Position numbers and translations under genes: made by a program. DNA of 22,708 nucleotides, taken from positions 1-22,708 of the forward strand of contig JANOHV010000165.1 of the NCBI GenBank assembly GCA_031406795.1. The letters run 5' to 3'. The stretch comes from DATDCY01 sp031406795 [NCBI: Candidatus Rokuibacteriota bacterium]. GTDB lineage: Bacteria > JAUVQV01. The notes beneath the pieces were generated by a model, which ran no database searches, had not been told where the DNA came from, and saw nothing but the letters and a program-made list of their open reading frames with translations. Positions 10,566 to 19,102 of the stretch are shown here, in pieces; position 1 is the stretch's first letter, and each line of letters starts with the position of its first letter.

Positions 10566-10690
10566 GCAAGTCGCTGAAAAGGGCCCATCTGCGGCGTTGG
10601 GCTTCGCCCTTCGTCACTGCGGCGTGCAGCAGCACGCCTCATTCCTCAGGACTCGCCCGCCTTGCACCTGGACCCTTTTGAGCAACTTGC
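10566..10690 (+). repeat. 125-bp inverted-repeat element downstream of tRNA-Arg
   Basis: Its two ends are inverted copies: GCAAGT-c-GCT-g-AAAAGGG-c-CCA-tc-TGC on the left matches the reverse complement of the right end at 22 of 27 positions. Inside there is a GGGC-ttc-GCCC hairpin and a GGCGTGC/GCACGCC inverted pair, so the whole unit can fold into a branched cruciform. It encodes nothing. From memory, closely similar palindromic units are scattered between genes in many proteobacteria, but I could not search. It could be a MITE- or REP-like element and may also act as a processing or termination signal for the tRNA transcript. Confidence 0.7.
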
Positions 10691-10736
10691 GCATTCAGAA
10701 GGTAATAATCGATGATACAGCGAACTGATCCGCAGC

Positions 10737-11354
10737 ATGCTTGACACGGGGCTGATTCTGTTCCTGGCGAGCGTGGCGGTCATCTCGCTCTCCGGCGTCA
10801 TCGTGCCGGGGCCGCTGCTGGCGGTGACCATCGCCAAGGGGCCCGAGGGGCCGCATGCCGGCCTCAAGACCGGCCTGGGCCACGGTCTCGTCGAGATGCC
10901 GCTGATCGCGCTGATCGCGCTCGGCTTCGGGACGTTCTTCGCCTCGCGCGCCTTCACGCTCGCCGTCGGCCTTCTCGGCGGCGCGATGCTCATTTACCTC
11001 GGCGCGGGGATCGTGCGCGCTCGCGGGGAGCTGACCGCCGGGGCCGTGAACCTGCCGTACCGCGCGGTCCCCTCCGGAGCGCTCGCGACACTGATGAACC
11101 CGTATTTCTTCATCTGGTGGGCGACGATCGGCGCGGCGCTCGTCGTGCAGGCGGCCGGCTGGGGGTTGACGGGGCTGATCCTCTTCGGCCTCGTGCACTG
11201 GGCGTGCGACATCGGCTGGTACTGGCTGGTGACCGTGGCGCTCGCGCGGGGAAGTTCGGGTTCGGGGCGATTGCCGCGCCGCATTTACTTCTGCGCGGGG
11301 CTGCTGCTGCTTGGCTTTGGCCTCTGGTTTCTCTGGGGCGCCATCTTCCGTTAG
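10737..11354 (+). CDS. LysE/RhtB-family exporter
   Basis: A 205-residue inner-membrane protein of the LysE translocator superfamily, whose members export amino acids or related metabolites. It has about six hydrophobic spans, the N-terminal VPGPLLAVTIAKG motif typical of the family, and the central LMNPYFFIWWATIGAALV block. The ATG at 10737 has only a weak purine stretch upstream. It stands alone, between the inverted-repeat element and the convergent lipoprotein gene. The substrate cannot be read from sequence. Confidence 0.85.
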   Translation: MLDTGLILFLASVAVISLSGVIVPGPLLAVTIAKGPEGPHAGLKTGLGHGLVEMPLIALIALGFGTFFASRAFTLAVGLLGGAMLIYLGAGIVRARGELTAGAVNLPYRAVPSGALATLMNPYFFIWWATIGAALVVQAAGWGLTGLILFGLVHWACDIGWYWLVTVALARGSSGSGRLPRRIYFCAGLLLLGFGLWFLWGAIFR

Positions 11355-11391
11355 CCCGGGTCGCTGGGGAGGCCCTGATGCGCCCCGGCGG

Positions 11392-12051
11392 CTATTTTCC
11401 CGGGAAAGCCTCGAAGACGAACAACAGATCGAAGCTCTTCGAGTCCAGCCAGAGATCGTCGATCTCGAGCACGACCTGCTTGATCGCCTCGGGAGGCGAG
11501 CGGAACACCAGGTAGCGCTCGAGTGTCTGGCCGGGCCGGATGGTGGCCGTGATGTCGAAGCTCACGCGGCGGAAGGCCCGGCCGCGCGCTTCCGCCCCGG
11601 CCACTTCCTCCCCCGCGAACGCGAAGAGATCCGAGTTTTCCATCGGGATCAGGGGCGATTCTCCCTTGCGCAGCAGCGAGGCGCGCATCGGGTTGAAGAC
11701 GAGCGTTCGCGTCGACCGGTTCTCGAAGAGCACCCGGAAGAACAGAAAGCGGCCCACCGCCTCGTCATCGTCGCCGAAGGGGCACAATTCGCCGGAGCGG
11801 CGGAATTCCTCCGCGATCAGGCGGTAGTCCCAGGGGCGCACCGAGACGCTGAACTCCGGCCCCGCGAAGACGATCGCCCCTTGCGCGAGCGAGTAGTTGT
11901 CGAGTCCCGGCGGCACCGGATGCAGCAGCAGCGGTCCCGCCGGTTTGGTCGCACAGGCGGCGACGACCATGGCGAGCGCCGCAGCGGCGGCAAGGCGCAG
12001 CGCCCGGATCAGCAGCGAAGACGTTCGTGCGTCAGGCACAAAACTCCCCAT
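11392..12051 (-). CDS. Putative lipoprotein, unknown function
   Basis: A 219-residue protein with a long N-terminal signal: a charged start, a hydrophobic core (LAAAAALAMVV) and a VAAC lipobox with the lipidated cysteine at C33. The mature part is probably beta-rich, with alternating hydrophobic strands such as FLFFRVLFENRSTRTLVF and ERYLVFRSPPEAIKQVVLEI, and is expected in the outer membrane or periplasm. ATG 12051 was chosen because a G-rich GGGGGAAAG lies before it and it opens a clean signal peptide; the frame is open to 12102. It overlaps the 3' end of mtaB by 20 bases. No family recognised. Confidence 0.75.
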   Translation of the reverse strand: MGSFVPDARTSSLLIRALRLAAAAALAMVVAACATKPAGPLLLHPVPPGLDNYSLAQGAIVFAGPEFSVSVRPWDYRLIAEEFRRSGELCPFGDDDEAVGRFLFFRVLFENRSTRTLVFNPMRASLLRKGESPLIPMENSDLFAFAGEEVAGAEARGRAFRRVSFDITATIRPGQTLERYLVFRSPPEAIKQVVLEIDDLWLDSKSFDLLFVFEAFPGK

Positions 12052-13339
12052 GAAGCTTTCCCCCTTCGTGAGCGGTGACCAGCAGATTGCGAAAACCGCC
12101 AACCTCTTCCCGCGTTGCGCGAACGTAAACCGTCAGGTAGTTCCCCGTCAAGCCGTGAGTCGCCCCCCGCTTCGCCCCGGGCTGCCCCTGAATGAGCGCC
12201 CGCACCGTGCGCCCGACGTGCCGCTCGAGGAAGGCCCGGGATTTTTCGCGGCCGAGCTCGCGCAAGACCCGGGCGCGCCGGCCGCGTTCCGCGGCGGGCA
12301 CCTGGTCTGCCATCGCGGCGGCGGGGGTCGCGGGCCGCGGGGAAAACGGGAAGACGTGCAGGTAGGTCAGCGGCAGCGAGCGGATGAGGCTCACGGTTTC
12401 CTCGAAATCCTCCTCGCGTTCGCCCGGGAAACCGGCGATGACGTCCGCGCCGAGGCCGGGGTCGGGAAGGCTGCGCGCCAGCCGCTCGACGACTCGCGCG
12501 AACACCGCCGGCGCGTAGGGGCGGCGCATCGAGCGCAGCACGGCGGCCGAACCGCTCTGGAGGGGGATGTGCAGATGCGGACAGATGGCCGGCGACGCGG
12601 CGAGCAGGTCGAGCAGTTCGGGGGTGAACTCGGTCGGCTCGAGGGAGGAGAGCCGCAGGCGCTCCAGGCCGGGGAGAGCGAGCAGCTGCGTGAGCAGAGC
12701 GGCGAGAGTTCGCGAGGGGTTCAGGTCGCGGCCCCAGGCGCCCAGATGCACGCCGGTGAGCACCAGCTCCCGGTACCCGGCGGCGACGAGCTTCGCCACC
12801 TGGGCCAGGACGACGTCGGCGGGCAGGCTGCGGCTCGGCCCTCGCGCCAGCGGGACGATGCAGTAAGCGCAGCCGGCGTCGCAGCCGTCCTGGATTTTCA
12901 CGAAGGCGCGCGTGTGCCCGGCAAACGCGGTGACCAGCGCGAAGGCCGGTCTCGTCCCCGAAGCGAGGCCGCCAGCGGCGATGCGCGCGGCGCGCGGCCG
13001 GCCCCGATCGTCGAGATGGTCGAAGACGGCTTCCTTTTCCCGGTTTCCCAGCACGAGGTCGACCTCCGGCATCCCGCCGATCGCGCCGGGCTGCGCCTGG
13101 GCCAGGCAGCCCGTCGCGATCAGCGTGGCCGCCGGCGACCCCCGCCGGGCCTTGCGCAGCGCCGCGCGGCAGCGGGCGTCGGACTGCGCGGTCACGGTGC
13201 AGGTGTTCACGATGACGACATCCGCCGTTTCGCCGAAGGCGATCGATCGCCAGCCCCGCTCGGAGAACTGGCGCTCGATGTCGTTCGTCTCGTGCTGATT
13301 GAGCTTGCAGCCGATGGTGTGGAAGGCGACGGTCTTCAT
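12032..13339 (-). CDS. mtaB: tRNA t6A37 methylthiotransferase MtaB
   Basis: A 435-residue radical-SAM enzyme that converts t6A37 to ms2t6A37 in tRNAs reading ANN codons. The N-terminal UPF0004 domain begins TIGCKLNQHE and carries the auxiliary cluster cysteines C11, C47 and C78. The radical-SAM motif CDAGCAYC places C153, C157 and C160. The C terminus has a TRAM-like RNA-binding segment (HVGRTVRALIQGQ...). The CKLNQ start distinguishes MtaB from MiaB and RimO. It is followed by the lipoprotein gene with a 20-base overlap. Both cluster sites are intact, so it should be active. Confidence 0.94.
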   Translation of the reverse strand: MKTVAFHTIGCKLNQHETNDIERQFSERGWRSIAFGETADVVIVNTCTVTAQSDARCRAALRKARRGSPAATLIATGCLAQAQPGAIGGMPEVDLVLGNREKEAVFDHLDDRGRPRAARIAAGGLASGTRPAFALVTAFAGHTRAFVKIQDGCDAGCAYCIVPLARGPSRSLPADVVLAQVAKLVAAGYRELVLTGVHLGAWGRDLNPSRTLAALLTQLLALPGLERLRLSSLEPTEFTPELLDLLAASPAICPHLHIPLQSGSAAVLRSMRRPYAPAVFARVVERLARSLPDPGLGADVIAGFPGEREEDFEETVSLIRSLPLTYLHVFPFSPRPATPAAAMADQVPAAERGRRARVLRELGREKSRAFLERHVGRTVRALIQGQPGAKRGATHGLTGNYLTVYVRATREEVGGFRNLLVTAHEGGKLHGEFCA

Positions 13340-13532
13340 CGGGTGAAAGTATGCGCACCGCCGGGCAGCGAGGCAAGCGCAAGCTTTTGCGGGCCCCGCT
13401 TCTCCGCGCTTGCATAATGCTCGCTCCGACAGTAGCTTTCAGCATGAGCAGTTGCCGGACCGGCAGTCCGAAGAGCCGCCATTTCAGAACACGCGGTTTC
13501 TTGCGGCGCGCTCGAATGCGCGGGACGCCGCC

Positions 13533-14822
13533 GTGATCCTTTCTGCGCGATTTGCCCGCGCCGCCCTGGCGGCTGCGCTGCTGACCGCGTGCGGGAAGCC
13601 CGTCGAGGGGGATTCCGCGCGGCCGCGGGGCGGCGACGCTTCGCCGACGGTGCCCGTCGTGGTCGCCGAGGCGGTCACGCGCCGCGTCGAGACGCGGCTG
13701 GACCAGGTGGGGACGCTGCGCTCCGGGCGCGAGGTCACCGTTCGTTCCGAGGCCGGCGGCACCGTCATCGAGATACTGTTCGCCGAGGGCGGATCGGTGC
13801 GGCGGGGCGAGGTCCTCGCCCGACTCGACGCCCGCAAGCTCGAAGCGGAGATCCTCAGACTGGAGGCCCAGCTTCTGCAGCTGACGACGCGGGCCGCCAA
13901 CCGCCGCCGGGACCTGGAGCGCAACCAGCCCCTGACCGAGGCCGAAGTCCGCAAGCAGGAGGAGCGCGTGCGCCAGCTCGCGGCGCGCCTCGCGAACCGG
14001 CGCCGGGACCTGGAGCGCAACCGGGACATGCTGGCCAGGGAACTGGTCTCCCGCCAGTCCTTCGACACGATCGAGACCGAGATCGAGGAGGGCGCGGCCG
14101 AGCTCGCCCAGGCCGAGATCGAGCTTGCGCGCCAGAGCGACCTGGTCGCAGGCCAGAGCGCCGACCGCGTCCGCACCGACCTGCAGGAGACCGAGGCCGA
14201 GATCGCCCAGGCGCGGGCCACTCTCGTGCGCGAGCGGGCGCGGCTGGCGGACGCGACGATCCGTGCGCCCTTCGACGGCGTCGCCGGGACCCGCCAGGTG
14301 AACGTCGGCGATTTCGTCGCGGCCGGCGGGGGCATCGTCACGCTGGTCGATCTCGACCCGCTCGAGATCGCCTTTTCCGTGCCGGAGAAGCACAAGGAGC
14401 GGCTCGCCGTCGGCCTGCCGGTGCACATCGGCGTGGACGCTTATGCGGACCGCACCTTCGCGGGCGCGATCTCGTACGTCTCGCCGCGCGTCGACGAGCA
14501 GACGCGCGCCTTCCCGGTGAAGGCGGAAGTAGGCAACGCCGAAGGCCGGCTCAACCCGGGGATGTTCGCCCGCGTCGCCTTCGTCACCGGGGTCCGCGAG
14601 TCGGCGCTGACGGTGCCCGCCGAGGCGCTGATTCCGGCGGAGGGCGCGAGCAGTCTGTTCGTCGTCGAAGGGGACAAGGCGCGCAAGGTGCCGGTCCGAC
14701 CCGGCGAGAGCGTCGACGGCTGGGTCGAGGTGCTCGACTCGGGTCTGGCGCCCGGCGCGCAGGTCATCGTCGAAGGAAAATTCGCGCTCCGCGACGGCGC
14801 GCGCGTGCTCGTCCAGCCGTAG
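13533..14822 (+). CDS. RND efflux periplasmic adaptor (membrane fusion lipoprotein)
   Basis: A 429-residue HlyD/AcrA-type adaptor that links an inner-membrane RND pump to an outer-membrane channel. The chosen GTG at 13533 gives a lipoprotein signal with lipobox LLTAC (C20); the frame is open to 13410 but the extra residues are not signal-like. Order of domains: first half of the lipoyl domain (VTVRSEAGGTVIEILFAEGGSVRRGEVLARLDA), a long coiled-coil hairpin of about 130 residues, the second lipoyl half (ATIRAPFDGVAGTRQVNVGDFV), then beta-barrel and membrane-proximal parts. The coiled coil carries an internal repeat (ANRRRDLERN twice, 32 codons apart). Stop and pump start are three bases apart. 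Confidence 0.9.
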   Translation: MILSARFARAALAAALLTACGKPVEGDSARPRGGDASPTVPVVVAEAVTRRVETRLDQVGTLRSGREVTVRSEAGGTVIEILFAEGGSVRRGEVLARLDARKLEAEILRLEAQLLQLTTRAANRRRDLERNQPLTEAEVRKQEERVRQLAARLANRRRDLERNRDMLARELVSRQSFDTIETEIEEGAAELAQAEIELARQSDLVAGQSADRVRTDLQETEAEIAQARATLVRERARLADATIRAPFDGVAGTRQVNVGDFVAAGGGIVTLVDLDPLEIAFSVPEKHKERLAVGLPVHIGVDAYADRTFAGAISYVSPRVDEQTRAFPVKAEVGNAEGRLNPGMFARVAFVTGVRESALTVPAEALIPAEGASSLFVVEGDKARKVPVRPGESVDGWVEVLDSGLAPGAQVIVEGKFALRDGARVLVQP

Positions 14823-14825
14823 CCC

Positions 14826-17800
14826 ATGTTTCTGCCGCACTTCTCCATCCGCCGGCCCGTGGCGGCCACCGTGATGGTGGGTGCACTCGTCGTGTTCGGG
14901 GCGATCGGGCTGTCCCGTCTCGGCATCTCCCTCTACCCCGACGTGGACTACCCGATCGTCACGGTCTCGACGCTCTGGCCGAACGCGCGGCCGGAAGAGG
15001 TGGACAACGAGATCACCGACCGGCTCGAGGACGCCGTGATCGGCGTGAGCGGCATCCGCCACCTCTCCTCCCAGAGTCTGCCCGGCCGGTCGCAGATCAC
15101 GATCGAGTTCCAGCTCGAGAAGGACGTCGACGTCGCCGCGCAGGAGGTGCGCGACAAGGTCGCCGCGCGGGTGCGGCAGCTGCCCGATGACGCCGAGGCG
15201 CCGATCGTCGACAAGCAGGACCTGAACGGCCAGCCGATCCTCTGGCTCGCCCTGACCGGCGAGCAACCCGTCGAGGAGCTCACGCGCTTCGCCGTCGACC
15301 AGGTCCGCCCGCTGCTGCAGCGCTTCGAGGGTGTCGGCGATGTGCGCGTCGGCGGCGCCCGGGAGAAGGAGATCAGGATCTGGCTCGACCGCGAGCGGCT
15401 CGCGGCGCACGACGTCGCCGTCGCGGAGGTGGCCGCGGCGATCCGGGCCCAGCACGCCGAGGTGCCCGGGGGAAAGATCGAGTCGCGGGAGCGCGAATAT
15501 CTGATCCGCACCATCGGCACGCTGGCGGAGCCCGCGGCGTTCAACGAGCTGATCCTCGCGTGGCGCTCCGGCCGGCCCGTGCGCCTGCGCGACGTCGGGT
15601 ACGCCGAGGCGGGGCGGCAGGAGAACCTCTCGGTGGCCCGCTTCACCGACCGCAACGGGAGCCGGACGACGGTTTCGCTCGGGATCGCCCCGCGCTCGGG
15701 CGCGAACCAGGTCGCGATCGCGAGAAGCGTCAAGGAGCTGCTGCCGGAGATCCGCGGGATCCTCCTCGAGGGGATGCAGATTCAGGTCGCCGCCGACAAC
15801 ACGCGCTTCATCGAGGAGTCGATCGCGGAGATCCGCTCGCAGCTGCTCTTCGGCGGGGCGGCGGCGGTGCTGACGATCCTGCTGTTCCTGCAGAGCTTCC
15901 GTACCACGCTGATCAGCGCGGTGCCGGTGCCGACCGCGATCGTCGCGACCTTCGCCGGGATGTACCTGCTCGGGTACACGCTGAACAACATGACGATGCT
16001 CGCGTTGATCACCGGCATTGGGCTGATGATCGACGATGCGATCGTCACCGTCGAGAACATCCATCGCCACCGGACCAGCCTCGGCAAAGGCCCGATGCGC
16101 GCCGCTCTCGACGGCTCGGGCGAGGTCTACTTCGCCGTGATGGCCACCAACGTCGCAATGGCCGGCGTGTTTCTGCCCGTGGCGTTCATGGGGGGGCTCG
16201 TCGGGCGCTTCTTCCTGGAGTTCGCGGTCACGATGACCTTCGCGATCCTCGCCTCGACCTTCGTCGGCTTGACGGTCGTGCCGATGCTCGCCTCCCGCCT
16301 GCTGAAGGGGGGAGGGGGCACCTCGCCGGTGTTCCGCGTCTTCAACCGCATCGAGGAGGTTTCGGTGCGCAACTACCGGCGTCTGATCGGCTGGTCGCTG
16401 CGTCGCCGCCCGGTCGTGCTCGCGGTCGCGCTTGGCGCCCTCGTCGTCGGCGTGCTGCTTTTCCAGGCGCTCGGGAAGGAGCTCGTGGCGGCCGAGGACC
16501 AGGGGCGCTTCTTTGTCAGGCTGCGGCTGCCCCTCTCCTACTCGCTGCAGAAGACCGAGGAGGTGCTGCGCCGGGTCGAGGAGCGGCTGAAGGAGATTCC
16601 GGAGATCAGTCATTTCTTCAGCTTCGCCGGGGCCGGAGGCGCCCAGAACGCGAACATCAACGTCACGCTGCTGCCGAAGACGCAGCGGCGTCGGACGCAG
16701 CAGCAGATCCAGCGCCAGATCAACGCGCTGCTGCGCTCGCTCCCGGATCTGCGGGGGGTGGCGGCCGACGTCTCGCCGCTCGGCGCCGGCGGGCGCAGCG
16801 AGGACGTGCAGCTCGTGATCATGGGGGCCGATCTTGCGGGGCTGGACCGGTACTCCCGGGAGGTCATGGAGCGCCTCGACCGGCTGCCCGGCTACGTCGG
16901 GGTCACCCGCGATCTGGACGTGGGGAAGCCCGAGGTGCGGGTCCGCATCGACCGTGATCGGGCCGCCGACGCGGGGGTCGCCGTGCGGGACGTCGCGGAA
17001 GCCGTCAGTGCGCTGATGGGGGGGCAGGACGTCGGCGACTACGTGGAGGGGGGGCGCAGCCACGAAATCCGGATGCGGCTGGTTCCGCGCCACCGGGAGT
17101 TGCCTCAGGACGTGGGGCGGATCTGGGTGCGGTCGCGCGAGGGGCGCCTCGTCGACGCCAGCGGCTTCATTACCCTGGAGGTCGGGGTCGGTCCGAGCGT
17201 CGTCAACCGCACGGACCGGCGCCGGTCGGCCACCGTTTACGCCAAGCTCGACGGAAAGGTCCTCGGCGCGGCGCTCCCGGAGGTGCGGGCGCTCGCCGAC
17301 GAGATCCTGCCCGAAGGCTACGGCACTCGCTTCGCCGGCCGGGCCGAGGCCTTCGGGGAAACCGGCCGTCATGCGGCCTTCGCCTTCGCTCTCGCGGTGC
17401 TGCTGACGTATCTTGTCCTCGCGTTCCAGTTCGAGAGCTTCACGCAGCCGCTCGCCATCATGACGGGCCTGCCGCTGGCGTTCGTGGGGGCGTTCGGCCT
17501 GCTGCTGCTGTTCGGCAACACGGTGAACATGTTCTCGCTGATGGGCCTGATCCTCCTCGTGGGGATCGCGACGAAGAATGGGATCCTGCTCGTCGACTTC
17601 ACGAACCAGATCCGCGGCCGCGGCTACCGGGTCGACGAGGCCCTGGTGGAGGCGGGCGCGACCCGCCTGCGGCCGATCCTGATGACCGCGGTTTCGACGA
17701 TCGCCGGGGTGGTGCCGGTCGTGCTCGGCCTCGGCGTCGGCAGCGAAAGCCGCCAGCCTCTGGCGGTGGCGATTACCGGCGGGATCATCTCGTCGACCTT

Positions 17801-17936
17801 CCTGACGCTCGTTGTTGTGCCGGTGGCGTACAGCTACCTGGAACAGTTCGGGCGGCTGCGTTTCGTGGGCTGGATCAGGGAGCGGGTCATCGTCCGCGAC
17901 GGCGGGGACGACGCTGCCGGCGGCGGCCCGGCGTGA
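14826..17936 (+). CDS. RND multidrug efflux pump, AcrB/MexB-like (HAE1)
   Basis: A 1036-residue proton-driven inner-membrane pump. Layout is canonical: TM1 near residues 10-30 after FLPHFSIRRPV, a first periplasmic loop, TM2-6, TM7, a second periplasmic loop and TM8-12. The proton-relay residues are conserved: D403-D404 in GLMIDDAIVTVENI, and K917 in GIATKNGILLVDF. It pairs with the adaptor immediately upstream and is surely cotranscribed with it. No TolC-like outer-membrane factor gene is in the window, so that component must be encoded elsewhere. The substrate is unknown; drug, metal-chelate or lipid export are all possible for the family. Confidence 0.95.
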   Translation: MFLPHFSIRRPVAATVMVGALVVFGAIGLSRLGISLYPDVDYPIVTVSTLWPNARPEEVDNEITDRLEDAVIGVSGIRHLSSQSLPGRSQITIEFQLEKDVDVAAQEVRDKVAARVRQLPDDAEAPIVDKQDLNGQPILWLALTGEQPVEELTRFAVDQVRPLLQRFEGVGDVRVGGAREKEIRIWLDRERLAAHDVAVAEVAAAIRAQHAEVPGGKIESREREYLIRTIGTLAEPAAFNELILAWRSGRPVRLRDVGYAEAGRQENLSVARFTDRNGSRTTVSLGIAPRSGANQVAIARSVKELLPEIRGILLEGMQIQVAADNTRFIEESIAEIRSQLLFGGAAAVLTILLFLQSFRTTLISAVPVPTAIVATFAGMYLLGYTLNNMTMLALITGIGLMIDDAIVTVENIHRHRTSLGKGPMRAALDGSGEVYFAVMATNVAMAGVFLPVAFMGGLVGRFFLEFAVTMTFAILASTFVGLTVVPMLASRLLKGGGGTSPVFRVFNRIEEVSVRNYRRLIGWSLRRRPVVLAVALGALVVGVLLFQALGKELVAAEDQGRFFVRLRLPLSYSLQKTEEVLRRVEERLKEIPEISHFFSFAGAGGAQNANINVTLLPKTQRRRTQQQIQRQINALLRSLPDLRGVAADVSPLGAGGRSEDVQLVIMGADLAGLDRYSREVMERLDRLPGYVGVTRDLDVGKPEVRVRIDRDRAADAGVAVRDVAEAVSALMGGQDVGDYVEGGRSHEIRMRLVPRHRELPQDVGRIWVRSREGRLVDASGFITLEVGVGPSVVNRTDRRRSATVYAKLDGKVLGAALPEVRALADEILPEGYGTRFAGRAEAFGETGRHAAFAFALAVLLTYLVLAFQFESFTQPLAIMTGLPLAFVGAFGLLLLFGNTVNMFSLMGLILLVGIATKNGILLVDFTNQIRGRGYRVDEALVEAGATRLRPILMTAVSTIAGVVPVVLGLGVGSESRQPLAVAITGGIISSTFLTLVVVPVAYSYLEQFGRLRFVGWIRERVIVRDGGDDAAGGGPA

Positions 17937-17945
17937 AGCGGGAGT

Positions 17946-17975
17946 CTCCGGACCGGGCCCCGGAGGGCGATTTTC
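17946..17975 (+). terminator. Possible terminator after the efflux operon
   Basis: Ten bases after the pump stop, CTCCGG pairs with CCGGAG across an eight-base loop (17946-17965), followed by GGCGA and then TTTT. The T-run is short and offset, so it is a weak candidate. Confidence 0.3.
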
Positions 17976-18030
17976 GCTGGGCGGCCATCGTCGTATGGTA
18001 GCAAAATCGCCGGCATGCGCCACCCGCCGC

Positions 18031-18043
18031 GATCTGCTAGACT
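18031..18043 (+). promoter_or_regulatory. Candidate extended -10 just ahead of the phosphoribosyltransferase gene
   Basis: TGCTAGACT (18035-18043) fits TGnTAnnnT and is preceded by GATC, giving the same GATCTGCTA nonamer seen before the PilZ gene. It lies only seven bases upstream of ATG 18050, and no ribosome binding site is visible there. If the site is real the transcript would be leaderless or nearly so. Confidence 0.28.
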
Positions 18044-18049
18044 TTTGTT

Positions 18050-18739
18050 ATGGAGCGTCCGTCAGCGCGCCTCGCCACGATTTCCGAATTGCGTGACCGC
18101 ACGCGGGTTTTTCGCGACCGCACGCACGCCGGCGAAGTTCTCGCCGGCATGCTCGCGGGGGCGCTGCCGGCCGGCGCGATCGTCCTGGCGATTCCCGCCG
18201 GCGGCGTTCCGGTCGCCGCCGAGATCGCGCGCCGGCTGGCCTTGCCCCTCGAACTGGCGGTGGTCAGCAAGGTCCTTCTGCCCTGGAACACCGAATCCGG
18301 TTACGGCGCGGTGGCGTTCGACGGCACGGTGCGACTGAACGAGCCGATGGTGGCCGCACTCGGTCTGTCGCCGCAGACGGTCGAAGAGGGCCTTGCGGCA
18401 ACGCGGGAGCGGGTGGCGCGGCGCGTGCGCACCCTGCGGCGGGACAGGCCGATGCCGGATCTGCGCACCGTCGCGGCTGTTCTTGTCGACGACGGTCTGG
18501 CCTCCGGCTTTACGATGATGGTGGCGGTCGAGGCCCTGCGCCGGGGTGGAGCCGCTGCCGTGATCGTCGCCGTGCCGACCGGACATCTCGACGCGTTGGA
18601 GCGTCTCGCGCCGCACGTCGATCAGGTGTTCTGTGCGAACGTGCGCGCCGGCAGGAGCTTCGCGGTCGCCGACGCCTACCAGCGGTGGACGGATGTGTCG
18701 GAGGACGAGGTGCGCGCGATCCTGGCGCGCACCGCCTAG
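18050..18739 (+). CDS. Phosphoribosyltransferase-domain protein
   Basis: A 229-residue protein of the type I phosphoribosyltransferase fold, in the stand-alone group often annotated as predicted phosphoribosyltransferase. The PRPP-binding loop is VLVDDGLASG (144-153), with an acidic pair and a small/glycine-rich turn as in the family. The N-terminal core LAIPAGGVPVAAEIARRL and KVLLPWNTESGYGAVAF are also family-like. The base or acceptor it uses is unknown. No ribosome binding site precedes ATG 18050. Its TAG stop shares the palindrome CTAG with the convergent next gene. It is the last gene with the high-GC codon use of the main chromosome. Confidence 0.85.
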   Translation: MERPSARLATISELRDRTRVFRDRTHAGEVLAGMLAGALPAGAIVLAIPAGGVPVAAEIARRLALPLELAVVSKVLLPWNTESGYGAVAFDGTVRLNEPMVAALGLSPQTVEEGLAATRERVARRVRTLRRDRPMPDLRTVAAVLVDDGLASGFTMMVAVEALRRGGAAAVIVAVPTGHLDALERLAPHVDQVFCANVRAGRSFAVADAYQRWTDVSEDEVRAILARTA

Positions 18740-19053
18740 CGACAATGCACCCGTAACTCGCAGCTCCTGAGCGGGCCGTACATCAAGCCCAGGATTCGCT
18801 TCAGATGACTGACGAGCGCCATCTCGAACTCCGAGTCCTGGAGATCGAGAATGAGCCACATGTCGTGCAGGCCTGACTCGGCGGCGAACCGATACTTGTT
18901 GTCCCTGAATCCGGCAAGTTCCTTCGAGAGCGAGTCCTCGTTGAGCAAGACATGGCGGATCTTCTTGTCGGAGCCAACTTTCGTGTCGGCGCAATTCGGC
19001 ATCAGATGGACGATGACGCTGGGCTCACGGTAGTCGATGTACGCCTTGATCAT
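18736..19053 (-). CDS. Hypothetical protein, 105 residues
   Basis: A soluble, mixed-charge protein (starting MIKAYIDYREPSVIVHLMPN) with three cysteines, two of them near the C terminus (SCELRVHC). It has no signal peptide, membrane span or recognised motif. A very strong ribosome binding site, AAGGAGGG, precedes ATG 19053, so the gene is probably expressed. Codon use is clearly more AT-rich than the genes to its left, and it is the first gene of the accessory segment. Its stop codon overlaps that of the convergent phosphoribosyltransferase gene. It may be cotranscribed with the damaged small gene 49 bases upstream. Confidence 0.7.
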   Translation of the reverse strand: MIKAYIDYREPSVIVHLMPNCADTKVGSDKKIRHVLLNEDSLSKELAGFRDNKYRFAAESGLHDMWLILDLQDSEFEMALVSHLKRILGLMYGPLRSCELRVHCR

Positions 19054-19102
19054 TATCCCTCCTTCGGGTCAACAGACCGTTTGCTGCCGGCGTGCATGAT
19101 CG

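Noticed and set aside
12009-18023. A 2004-codon minus-strand frame opposite mtaB and the efflux genes
   Set aside because: It is an antisense shadow: stops are rare in this GC-rich DNA, the translation is low-complexity R/P/H/D-rich, and mtaB and the RND genes have complete motifs in their own frames.
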